Source: Pseudomonas sp. Ga0074129 (GTDB lineage: Bacteria; Pseudomonadota; Gammaproteobacteria; Pseudomonadales; Pseudomonadaceae). From it: 44,505 nucleotides of DNA. The notes under the pieces are model-generated. The model worked only from the letters and a program-made list of their open reading frames with translations. It made no database searches and was not told where the DNA came from. The first letter of the stretch is position 1. Each line of letters opens with the position of its first letter. Below are positions 1 to 6,114 of the stretch, one piece after another. The translations under genes were made by a program, and so were the position numbers. Where the stretch lies: assembly GCA_001465025.1 (NCBI GenBank), contig LNDO01000018.1:1-44505 (forward strand), given 5' to 3'.

Positions 1-12
1 AAATCCCGGCGA

Positions 13-60
13 TAAGGGCAATCGCGTCCGCTTAAAAATACGCGGACACCATCGCCCTTA
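13..60. repeat. Imperfect palindrome at the left edge
   Basis: A 19-base arm (13-31) faces a 19-base arm (42-60) across a 10-base AT-rich spacer, with three mismatches. Seven bases at the outer ends (TAAGGGC/GCCCTTA) pair perfectly, as do GTCCGC/GCGGAC near the spacer. It could be the terminator of a gene left of the window or a relic of an insertion-sequence end. No coding region is visible between 1 and 191. Confidence 0.45.
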
Positions 61-148
61 ATGCTGGAGTTCGGAAGGTGACTTGGCTGGACGCTTACCA
101 ACCAGAAAGATAAAAATAGCACTAGCATCAAAAACCTACAGGCATAAA

Positions 149-180
149 AAAATCCAGTCACCGTTAAGTGGCTGGATTTT
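149..180. terminator. Bidirectional intrinsic terminator behind the tRNA-Pro 3' end
   Basis: A 13-bp stem (149-161 with 168-180, one T-G pair) closes a six-base loop. The arms start in an A-run and end in a T-run, so it can terminate in both directions. It lies 11 nt beyond the tRNA 3' end on the minus strand, which is where a tRNA terminator is expected. Confidence 0.75.
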
Positions 181-191
181 CTAGGGTTTTT

Positions 192-238
192 TGGTCGGGA
201 CGGAGTGATTCGAACACTCGACCCCTTGCACCCCATGC
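192..238 (-). other. Attachment site: 3' fragment of tRNA-Pro(GGG)
   Basis: Read on the minus strand, this stretch gives the right half of the anticodon loop and stem (GGG anticodon followed by G and T), a variable loop, a T arm (GAGTG-TTCGAAT-CACTC), the 3' acceptor strand and a genomic CCA. Homology to a tRNA stops abruptly inside the 5' half of the anticodon stem, and what follows (239 onward) is not tRNA. A duplicated tRNA 3' end beside a tyrosine integrase gene is the classic att footprint of an island. The intact tRNA would lie at the other end, outside the window. The stretch 239-425 carries no gene and probably holds integrase arm sites. Confidence 0.8.
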
Positions 239-425
239 GCTTATTTGGTGGATTCCCATAGTTCCTATCGGACACTGCTGGACAGGCTTATGCCTAGTAA
301 ATACGGGCCCTACAGGCTACTCTCTCATCCTATAGCGTCCAATACCGTCCACCACCAGCCAAGCATTTTGGTGGCACAAAAGTGGCACAAAATTCGGGCG
401 CGAGGAATTTTACTAGGGGTAGAGA

Positions 426-1835
426 GTGTCCAAGATAACGATCAAGCAATTGGAGGCACTGACAGCGCAAGATGACGGTAAGGTCTTCCGCGAGGATGGA
501 GGATTGGTTGCCGAGGTGCGCGTCGGTGTCCGCGGAATCACGGTTCAGTTCAGCTATGAATTCAAGCTGGATGGAGCGCGAACCAGGAAGCGCTTGGGTA
601 GCTGGCCGAAGAAAAGCTTGGCGCAAATTCGGTCTGAGCGGGACGAAGCCCGGGTACTCGTCACCAAAGGCCTGCACCCTACCCTTGCCGCCAAAGCAGC
701 ACGGATCGAGGCGCAAGCGGCAATCGCCACCACTATTGCTGAGGCAGAGCGTGAAGCCGCAGAAAACAAGACAGTGGCCGATCTCTTTGATGAGTGGATA
801 CGTGACGGCGTCTCCCGCCAGGACGGCAATGCCGAGCTGATCCGCAGCTTCAAGAAGGACGTCCTTCCACTCATTGGCAAGAGGCCGCTACGCAATCTCA
901 CAGAGAAGGATCTGCTCACCGTCCTGCGCTCAGTCAAATCTCGCGGCCTAAATCGCACCGTCGTTATCCGCAGCAAGGACATCGGCCAGATGCTGCGCTG
1001 GGCCGAGAAACGCAAACCATGGCGTGGCCTCATGACTGACGGCAATCCAGCCGACCTGATAGACGTCAACAAGTTGCTCGACCATGACTACGAAGAACAG
1101 CGGGATCGACTGCTCTCCCCTGACGAGATTCGAGAACTGCGTGACATCTTCGAACGCCTGGAGAAAGACTACGAAGAGCTTCCTGCTGGCCAGAAGTATT
1201 CCGGCATTCGTCCGGTCAACACGCGCGTCCAATGCGCGCTGTGGATCTGCCTGAGCACCCTCTGTCGTATCGGCGAACTGCTTAAGGCCGAGTGGCGCTA
1301 CCTGGACCTGAAGAATGGCACCTGGTTCATCCCTGCCGAGGCTACCAAAGGCCATAAAGGCAAACGTCAGGATCACCATGTGTTCCTATCAGCTTTTTCC
1401 ATCGCGCAGTTCCAGCGACTGCAGAAAGAAACCGGTAATACACCGTTCTGCTTCCCCAGCAAGGATGGTAAAAGCCACGTTGATACCAAGACTGTCAGCA
1501 AGCTCATCGGAGACCGCCAGTGTCGATTCAAGAACCGCAGCAAGCCACTGGCCGGCCGGCATCATGACGATTCACTTGTGCTGAGCAAGGGAACCAGGGG
1601 GGAATGGACCCCGCATGACCTGCGCCGCACGGGCGCGACCATGATGCAGGAGCTGGGTGTAACGCTGGAAATAATCGACCGCTGCCAGAACCATCTGCTG
1701 GGCGGCTCTAAGGTCCGTCGACATTACCTGCACCACGATTACGCCAAGGAAAAGACCGAAGCATGGCGGTTATTGGGAGAGAGGCTGGAGTCGATTCTTG
1801 CCGGGAGCCCGAAAGCTGCTGTCCAGCCTCAGTAG
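426..1835 (+). CDS. int: Island tyrosine recombinase (integrase)
   Basis: Site-specific recombinase that inserts and excises the element at the adjacent tRNA-Pro site. The 469-residue protein has an N-terminal arm-binding region (about 1-110), a core-binding domain (about 115-205) and a C-terminal catalytic domain. Visible catalytic positions are Arg281 (CRIGELL), lysines around 308-313, the HDLRR box at 397-401, His423 and Tyr434 (with Tyr439 as an alternative). This is the layout of P4-like prophage integrases. The start is GTG at 426, preceded by a purine-rich AGGGG about 7 nt upstream. The gene reads away from the tRNA fragment and its last 7 bases overlap the convergent toxin gene. Family assignment is certain; the target site is inferred from position. 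Confidence 0.95.
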   Translation: MSKITIKQLEALTAQDDGKVFREDGGLVAEVRVGVRGITVQFSYEFKLDGARTRKRLGSWPKKSLAQIRSERDEARVLVTKGLHPTLAAKAARIEAQAAIATTIAEAEREAAENKTVADLFDEWIRDGVSRQDGNAELIRSFKKDVLPLIGKRPLRNLTEKDLLTVLRSVKSRGLNRTVVIRSKDIGQMLRWAEKRKPWRGLMTDGNPADLIDVNKLLDHDYEEQRDRLLSPDEIRELRDIFERLEKDYEELPAGQKYSGIRPVNTRVQCALWICLSTLCRIGELLKAEWRYLDLKNGTWFIPAEATKGHKGKRQDHHVFLSAFSIAQFQRLQKETGNTPFCFPSKDGKSHVDTKTVSKLIGDRQCRFKNRSKPLAGRHHDDSLVLSKGTRGEWTPHDLRRTGATMMQELGVTLEIIDRCQNHLLGGSKVRRHYLHHDYAKEKTEAWRLLGERLESILAGSPKAAVQPQ

Positions 1836-2122
1836 CCAGCTTCTTTTTGATGGCGAAAGGCCAAGACATAGGCGGTGTCATCTGCACGCTCATAGCGGTA
1901 CAGCGCGACGTAACCTGAGTCACCAAACTCGATGATGAGCTCACGCAGCTCCGGCAGATCTGGAAATGGACGCCCTACTTCCGGACTTTCCTCCAATCGA
2001 GTGAATTGGCGCTCGATTGCCTGTGCAGCACGGCGCGCGACCTGCGGATCTTTATCGGAGAGAAATCGCCGGCAACGCTCCAGGCCCTTCGCCGCGCCTT
2101 CAGTGACGATCAGTCGTGGCAC
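1829..2122 (-). CDS. RelE/ParE-family toxin
   Basis: A 97-residue basic protein of the ParE/RelE fold. It has an N-terminal helical hairpin rich in Arg/Glu (RRFLSDKDPQVARRAAQAI), the 'VGRPFPDLPELREL' turn that many ParE/RelE relatives carry, and a C-terminal strand with 'YVALYRYERADDTAYVLAFRHQKEAGY'-type residues. Such toxins act on DNA gyrase or ribosome-bound mRNA, and the sequence alone does not decide which. The start is GTG and overlaps the end of the upstream RHH gene by 13 nt, so the two are translationally coupled. The 3' end overlaps int. Confidence 0.85.
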   Translation of the reverse strand: MPRLIVTEGAAKGLERCRRFLSDKDPQVARRAAQAIERQFTRLEESPEVGRPFPDLPELRELIIEFGDSGYVALYRYERADDTAYVLAFRHQKEAGY

Positions 2123-2382
2123 TTGGGAAGCTCTACCTCAGTATCTGTTCCCCAGCTACCGAGCCAGGTCCGAGCTTCTTGGCTGGTCAAATGCCGCCCG
2201 GTTTCCTGGTATGCAGCCCAAGATGTCAGCGCTTCTTGTTTGAAGCTCTCACGGGCCTCCTCACGCTCGACGTACTGGGTGATCGCCTCACGCATGATCC
2301 AGTGAGATGAGCGCTGCCGCAAACCAGCCAAATGCTGAATGCGGCCTTTTAGCTTGTCATCAATTTTGATGGAAGTGGCCAT
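2110..2382 (-). CDS. RHH (CopG/ParD-like) antitoxin
   Basis: A 90-residue protein whose first 45 residues fit a ribbon-helix-helix DNA-binding domain: a short strand (SIKIDDKL), helix, then a 'SSHWIMREAI' turn-helix. An acidic tail follows that would wrap the toxin. It lies upstream of and overlaps the ParE-like gene, as antitoxins of this class do. It should neutralise the toxin and repress its own promoter. The inverted repeats at 2401-2425 lie just upstream of the start and are the likely operator. A GAGGG-type ribosome binding site precedes the ATG. Confidence 0.85.
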   Translation of the reverse strand: MATSIKIDDKLKGRIQHLAGLRQRSSHWIMREAITQYVEREEARESFKQEALTSWAAYQETGRHLTSQEARTWLGSWGTDTEVELPKCHD

Positions 2383-2400
2383 GGTTAGCCCTCTTTATCT

Positions 2401-2425
2401 AAAGGTATTACCTTTTAATAAGGTA
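2401..2425. promoter_or_regulatory. Candidate operator of the ParE-like/RHH module
   Basis: Three half-sites alternate in orientation: AAAGGTA (2401-2407), TACCTTT (2409-2415) and AAGGTA (2420-2425). They form two overlapping palindromes 19 nt upstream of the antitoxin start. RHH antitoxins bind such short arrays cooperatively, so this is probably the autoregulatory site. Confidence 0.6.
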
Positions 2426-2565
2426 GCAGCAGTCGTGAAAGCTGTCTATCCGATGCTCACAAACAGATCACGATGCTGGAGGTTCGACCGGGTCACTCGC
2501 ACCGGTATAGCTGAGTCATCTTCAGCATCTTGGTACGAGCGCTTTCATTAAAACCTAAACCAGAC

Positions 2566-2642
2566 GCCCCCCCCGAAAGGGGCAGTTTCAGTCTCGAAAC
2601 CGGCAATGCGTGAATCTACGCAGTGCAGCGGATACTTCGCTG
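2566..2642. other. Array of four consecutive small stem-loops
   Basis: In a 398-nt stretch without a gene (2383-2780), four short inverted repeats follow one another: GCCCC/GGGGC (2566-2583, possible GAAA loop), GTTTC/GAAAC (2585-2600), TGCGT/ACGCA (2607-2622) and CAGCG/CGCTG (2626-2642). No open frame explains them. They could be a structured RNA leader, a single-strand origin or protein binding sites. Apart from these, the operator and the hairpin at 2711-2757, nothing else is recognisable in the gap. Confidence 0.4.
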
Positions 2643-2710
2643 GCCAACAAGCCGGGAATCATGAACGCTGCTAACACGCTACGCGATTCAAAAATATTTC
2701 AGACCTTTAT

Positions 2711-2766
2711 TACCCATGGGAAGACGAGCACGAAAGGCTCGTTTCTACCTCTGGGTATCCTCTTTT
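2711..2766 (+). promoter_or_regulatory. Leader hairpin with T-rich tail before the zinc-ribbon gene
   Basis: An outer stem TACCCA/TGGGTA (2711-2716 with 2752-2757) encloses a strong inner stem (2722-2729 with 2737-2744) whose 7-nt loop is ACGAAAG. A pyrimidine/T-rich tail (2758-2766) follows, then the Shine-Dalgarno AGGAG at 2771. The shape is that of an intrinsic terminator set directly in front of a gene, so it may be an attenuator or an insulating 5' leader. Confidence 0.5.
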
Positions 2767-2780
2767 GAACAGGAGTCTGA

Positions 2781-3116
2781 ATGATGAGTATTTGCTGTCC
2801 TTCCTGCGGTTCTCTTCGAGTTGTAGCGCGCAATCATGGTCGCAAAGTCGGTGGCGCTATTGGCGCCGTTGGCGGCACGGCGAGCGGAGCAGCAGGCGCT
2901 ATGGCTGGCGCAAAAAGCGGCGCGCTTATAGGTGCTTTCGCTGGCCCCGTGGGTATTACGCTGGGTAGCCTGGCTGGCGCGATTCTGGGCGGCCTGGCAG
3001 GTGGAACTGCCGGGGGGCTGGCCGGCGCTAAGATGGGTGAAGAGTTTGACTCTCACGTACTCGACAACTATGAGTGCCATCACTGCGGCACTGCCTTTAC
3101 ACAAAATGAGCGCTGA
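2781..3116 (+). CDS. Split zinc-ribbon protein with glycine-zipper core
   Basis: A 111-residue protein of unknown function with an unusual build. The N terminus has a CPSCGS knuckle (Cys6 and Cys9) and the C terminus a CHHC-G knuckle, so two halves of one zinc ribbon appear to flank a long insert. The insert (about residues 24-90) is almost all Gly/Ala with repeated G-x3-G spacing (GGAIGAVGGTASGAAGAM, GGLAGGTAGG), typical of glycine-zipper segments that pack in or against membranes. There is no signal peptide. AGGAG at 2771-2775 suits the ATG at 2781 (5 nt) or the second ATG at 2784 (8 nt). It opens the DUF932-YqaJ-RadC gene set. The function cannot be read from the sequence. Confidence 0.8.
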   Translation: MMSICCPSCGSLRVVARNHGRKVGGAIGAVGGTASGAAGAMAGAKSGALIGAFAGPVGITLGSLAGAILGGLAGGTAGGLAGAKMGEEFDSHVLDNYECHHCGTAFTQNER

Positions 3117-3145
3117 ACTCATCGTACCGATATACGAAACGTTAT

Positions 3146-3161
3146 TACGTATACATACGTA
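3146..3161. promoter_or_regulatory. Twin TACGTA palindromes before DUF932 gene
   Basis: Two perfect 6-bp palindromes TACGTA (3146-3151 and 3156-3161) are separated by TACA, so the centres lie 10 bp (one helical turn) apart. They directly abut the Shine-Dalgarno AGAAGGAG (3161-3168). Candidate operator; the binding protein is unknown. Confidence 0.4.
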
Positions 3162-3175
3162 GAAGGAGTATTGTA

Positions 3176-4144
3176 ATGGCTCATCTCATCGAAACCATGG
3201 CCTACGCTGGCGCTACCCCGTGGCACGGTCTGGGCAACAACCTGCCGCAGAAACAACCCATCGAAGTCTGGCAACGCGAAGCCGGCATGGACTGGCAGAT
3301 CCTGGAAAGCCCTGTGCATTTCAAGTCGGATGCCATCGGCCATCTGGGCACGATCCACTCATTCCCGGAACAGAAAGTGCTCTACCGCTCGGACACAAAG
3401 GCACCGCTGTCGGTGGTCTCGCAGCGCTATCACACCGTGCAGCCAAAGGATGTCTTGGAGTTTTATCGCGACCTGACCGAGGTCTCCGGCTACGAGCTGG
3501 AAACTGCTGGCGTGCTCAAGGGGGGTCGCAAGTTCTGGGCGCTGGCACGCACCGGCCAGGGCGCTGCGCTCAAGGGCAACGACCAAGTGAATGGCTACCT
3601 GCTGTTGGCCACTTCCTGCGACGGCACCCTGGCCACCACGGCAACGCCCACCACCATTCGCGTGGTCTGCAACAACACCCTCACCATCGCCCTGGACGGC
3701 ACCAGCCGTGCGATCAAGGTGCCGCACAGCACCCGCTTCGATGGTGAGCTGGTGAAGAAGCAGCTTGGTGTCGCCGTCTCGCAATGGGACGACTTCATGT
3801 ACCGCATGCGCCACCTGGCGGAACGCAAGGTGCAGTGGCATGAGGCACTGAGCTTCTTTATGAACGTGATGTGCGAGACCAGCCCGACCGGCGCCTTGCC
3901 GGAGCAACTGCCCAACGAGCGCGCCCTGCGCAAAGTGCAGGAGCTGTACGAAGGTCGTGGCCGTGGCAGTCAGCTCGACTCGGCACGTGGCACCGCCTGG
4001 GGCCTCCTCAATGCCGTCACCGAGTACGTCGATCACGAGCGCCGGGCGCGCAGCACTGAGTATCGCCTCGACTCAGCCTGGTTCGGCCAGGGCGCGCAGA
4101 TCAAGCAACGCGCCTTGGACGCAGCGCTGCAGCTCGCCGCTTAA
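3176..4144 (+). CDS. DUF932 (phage/plasmid-like) protein
   Basis: A 322-residue member of the DUF932 family, common on plasmids, phages and integrative islands; its biochemical role is not established. Recognisable parts are the N-terminal 'ATPWHGLG' motif, the 'VVSQRYHTVQP' strand and the core 'TTIRVVCNNTL' segment with its conserved Cys-Asn. The length is normal for the family. A strong AGAAGGAG lies 7 nt before the ATG. In related islands DUF932, YqaJ and RadC genes travel together, as here, which hints at a job in DNA processing or establishment after transfer. A distant relative lies at 21503-22480 inside the defence operon. Confidence 0.88.
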   Translation: MAHLIETMAYAGATPWHGLGNNLPQKQPIEVWQREAGMDWQILESPVHFKSDAIGHLGTIHSFPEQKVLYRSDTKAPLSVVSQRYHTVQPKDVLEFYRDLTEVSGYELETAGVLKGGRKFWALARTGQGAALKGNDQVNGYLLLATSCDGTLATTATPTTIRVVCNNTLTIALDGTSRAIKVPHSTRFDGELVKKQLGVAVSQWDDFMYRMRHLAERKVQWHEALSFFMNVMCETSPTGALPEQLPNERALRKVQELYEGRGRGSQLDSARGTAWGLLNAVTEYVDHERRARSTEYRLDSAWFGQGAQIKQRALDAALQLAA

Positions 4145-4165
4145 GCTGATGCGGCATAAACACAG

Positions 4166-4194
4166 CCCCTGATCGCCACAAGGGTGATCAGGGG
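4166..4194. terminator. Hairpin between DUF932 gene and vapC
   Basis: A 9-bp perfect stem CCCCTGATC/GATCAGGGG (4166-4174 with 4186-4194), extended inward by CC/GG, lies 21 nt after the DUF932 stop and between convergent genes. It lacks a clear T-run, so it may be a weak or Rho-assisted terminator. Confidence 0.5.
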
Positions 4195-4227
4195 TTCAGC
4201 TGCTCTGCGTTAAATGATCGCCCTTAC

Positions 4228-4632
4228 TCAGGCGCTCACCCAATCCTCGACGCGCAAACCCGGTACTCGCTCGAATTCACGAAGATTATTCGTGACCAGA
4301 ATCAGTCCCTGGGCACGTGCGTGTCCTGCAATCATCTGATCATACGGGCCAATAGGCTTGCCGATACGAGCCAACTCAGCTCGCAATTGCCCGGAATGAG
4401 CCGCTGCCTGAGCGTCGTAAGGCAGTACTTCCAGGCGCGCAGCGAAACCTTCAACGTCCGCCAGATTACGCTCGGGATTAGCGGACTTCTCGGCGCCGTA
4501 AATAAGCTCCATCAGGGTGACAGTGCTGATGCTCAGCTGCCCTGAATGGCGCTTGAAGGCTTCCCGCACCTGCTCAGGACGATTCTTGATCGTGAAAATG
4601 CACATGTTGTTATCAAGCATGTACTTCAGCAT
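4228..4632 (-). CDS. vapC: VapC toxin (PIN-domain ribonuclease)
   Basis: A 134-residue PIN-domain RNase, the toxin of a VapBC pair, expected to cut a specific tRNA or rRNA. The metal-binding acidic residues are visible: Asp7 (YMLDNN), Glu42 (LMELIYG) and Asp98 (GPYDQMIA), and the TNN motif (114-116) precedes the last acidic region. The usual 'LDTN' is LDNN here, a mild deviation. The start codon overlaps the vapB stop as TGATG, giving translational coupling. It faces the DUF932 gene. Confidence 0.92.
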   Translation of the reverse strand: MLKYMLDNNMCIFTIKNRPEQVREAFKRHSGQLSISTVTLMELIYGAEKSANPERNLADVEGFAARLEVLPYDAQAAAHSGQLRAELARIGKPIGPYDQMIAGHARAQGLILVTNNLREFERVPGLRVEDWVSA

Positions 4633-4862
4633 CAGAACGCATCCCGCTCTTGATCTGCAGGCTGCTCGCGATCCGCCATGTAGTCAGCGGTCACACCTTC
4701 GCCATCGAACCAGAGGTCCCAGGCCTCGCCTGCCGGCGTGATGATTCGGGCTCGACCAACTACCACTACATCCACCCGCTTCACATCCTCAGGCAGCGCA
4801 ACCGCCTTGGGCAAACGCACCGCCTGACTGCGGTTGCTCTGAAAAACTGCACCTTGTTCCAT
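4632..4862 (-). CDS. vapB: VapB antitoxin (AbrB/SpoVT fold)
   Basis: A 76-residue antitoxin. The N-terminal half has the swapped-hairpin AbrB pattern (AVFQSNRSQAVRLPKAVALP), where 'NRSQAVRLPK' is the hallmark of VapB. The C-terminal half is acidic and would block the VapC active site. The frame is open further upstream, but GGGGAGG lies 5 nt before the ATG at 4862, so this start is preferred. It lies directly upstream of vapC with a one-base overlap. The GGGATATG repeats upstream are its likely operator. Confidence 0.9.
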   Translation of the reverse strand: MEQGAVFQSNRSQAVRLPKAVALPEDVKRVDVVVVGRARIITPAGEAWDLWFDGEGVTADYMADREQPADQERDAF

Positions 4863-4874
4863 GGAAACCTCCCC

Positions 4875-4936
4875 GGGATATGCCTTGCGTATAGCCCATT
4901 GTGTCAATCAAGCGGGATATGTCAACGGCATATCCC
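4875..4936. promoter_or_regulatory. vapBC operator repeats
   Basis: GGGATATG occurs at 4875-4882 and 4914-4921, and its inverse CATATCCC at 4929-4936. The last two form an 8-bp palindrome with a 7-nt spacer. These lie 13-74 nt upstream of vapB and fit the autoregulatory sites bound by VapBC. Confidence 0.6.
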
Positions 4937-4964
4937 CAACTAGCCATCCACCTACCACCATAAC

Positions 4965-4998
4965 CGCCCGGTCAGCCTTGTGCTGGCTGGGCGTTTTT
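4965..4998 (+). terminator. Terminator-like hairpin in front of the YqaJ gene
   Basis: CGCCC (4965-4969) pairs with GGGCG (4989-4993) and AGCC (4974-4977) with GGCT (4985-4988), leaving a 4-nt bulge. TTTTT follows at 4994-4998. The Shine-Dalgarno of the next gene comes only 9 nt later, so this is a leader structure as much as a terminator. Confidence 0.6.
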
Positions 4999-5018
4999 AT
5001 GCCTGCAGGAGAAACATG

Positions 5019-6023
5019 ATGAAAGCCACTTCATTGAACCGCAGCCCCAGCAAACCCCGCCCAGCCCTACGCCTGATCAGCACCAAGGAATTGCCCCGTG
5101 AGGACTGGCTGCAGATCCGCAAGCAAGGCATCGGCAGCTCGGATGCCGGCGCAGCCGTCGGCCTCAATCCGTATAAATCGCAGCTGGAGTTGTGGATGGA
5201 AAAAACCGGCCGCGACACCACATTGCCCAAGGCCGACCCGCACGATGAGGAAAGCCCGATGTACTGGGGCAACGTGCTGGAGCCCATCGTGGCCTGGCAT
5301 TACAGCAAGCGCACGAAGAACAAGGTACGGCGCATCAACGCCGTACTGCAGCATCCGGATCCGGAGCTGCCCTGGATGCTGGCCAACATCGACCGCGAGG
5401 TGATCGGGGCCGATGGCGTGCAAATCCTCGAATGCAAGACAGCCGGCATAAACGGCGCACGCCTCTGGAAAGAGGGCGTACCCGAGTATGTGCAACTGCA
5501 GGTGATGCACCAGCTCGCCGTCACCGGCAAGCAGGCGGCGGATGTGGCGGTACTGCTGGGTGGTCAGACGCTGGAGATCCACCGCATCGAGCGGGATGAG
5601 CAGATGATCGCTCGCCTGATCGAGCTGGAGCGCCAGTTCTGGCACTACGTGGAGACTGATACGCCGCCACCGGCTGATGGCACCGCTTCGGCAGAGTCAG
5701 CACTGCGCTGCCTCTACCCGGAGGACAACGGCCAAGTCGTCGACTTCACCCAGCATGCCGGGCTCAGCGCGGCTTACGTCGAGCTGAGGGCTGTTCGTCA
5801 GTCGATTGCCGACAAGGAAAAACGCGAGGCTGAGCTAAAGCAGATGCTGCAGCAGGCCATGGGCGATGCCAGCAGAGCGGAGTTTTCCAGCGGCTATGTC
5901 AGCTGGCGCAAAGCCAAGGACAGCATCGGCCTCGATGTCGCTCAACTGCTCAAGGACAAGCCCTACCTGCAGACCAAATACCCACTGCTGAAACCAGGTG
6001 CACGGCGCTTCCTGGTCGGCTGA
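5019..6023 (+). CDS. YqaJ-family viral recombinase/exonuclease
   Basis: A 334-residue nuclease of the YqaJ/lambda-exonuclease type (PD-(D/E)XK fold). Such proteins resect double-stranded ends to give single strands for annealing recombination. The signature 'RKQGIGSSDAGAAVGLNPY' is near the N terminus. The catalytic acid is in 'ANIDREV', and the E-x-K pair is in 'ILECKTAG', followed by the Q-rich 'VQLQVMHQLAVTG' helix typical of the family. The C-terminal third is predicted helical (KREAELKQML). AGGAG at 5007-5011 fits the ATG at 5019 (7 nt) better than the ATG at 5016 (4 nt). No annealase (RecT/Bet) gene follows; the gp3-like gene stands in that place. Confidence 0.9.
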   Translation: MKATSLNRSPSKPRPALRLISTKELPREDWLQIRKQGIGSSDAGAAVGLNPYKSQLELWMEKTGRDTTLPKADPHDEESPMYWGNVLEPIVAWHYSKRTKNKVRRINAVLQHPDPELPWMLANIDREVIGADGVQILECKTAGINGARLWKEGVPEYVQLQVMHQLAVTGKQAADVAVLLGGQTLEIHRIERDEQMIARLIELERQFWHYVETDTPPPADGTASAESALRCLYPEDNGQVVDFTQHAGLSAAYVELRAVRQSIADKEKREAELKQMLQQAMGDASRAEFSSGYVSWRKAKDSIGLDVAQLLKDKPYLQTKYPLLKPGARRFLVG

Positions 6024-6054
6024 AACCAACCTCATTCATCCCTTCCCTCCCCTT

Positions 6055-6095
6055 GGCCAGTCCATGCAGTTCGCACTGCGTGGCTGGCCTTTTTT
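6055..6095 (+). terminator. Terminator-like leader hairpin before the gp3-like gene
   Basis: A long stem: GGCCAG with CTGGCC (6055-6060/6084-6089), CCA with TGG (6062-6064/6081-6083) and GCAGT with ACTGC (6066-6070/6075-6079). TTTTTT follows at 6090-6095 and the Shine-Dalgarno AGGAG at 6103. It resembles the leader elements before the zinc-ribbon and YqaJ genes. Confidence 0.65.
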
Positions 6096-6114
6096 CATTT
6101 CCAGGAGAATTACC

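Noticed and set aside
3359-4036. Minus-strand frame of 225 codons antisense to the DUF932 gene
   Set aside because: The DUF932 gene on the plus strand has family motifs and a strong ribosome binding site; the antisense frame has neither.
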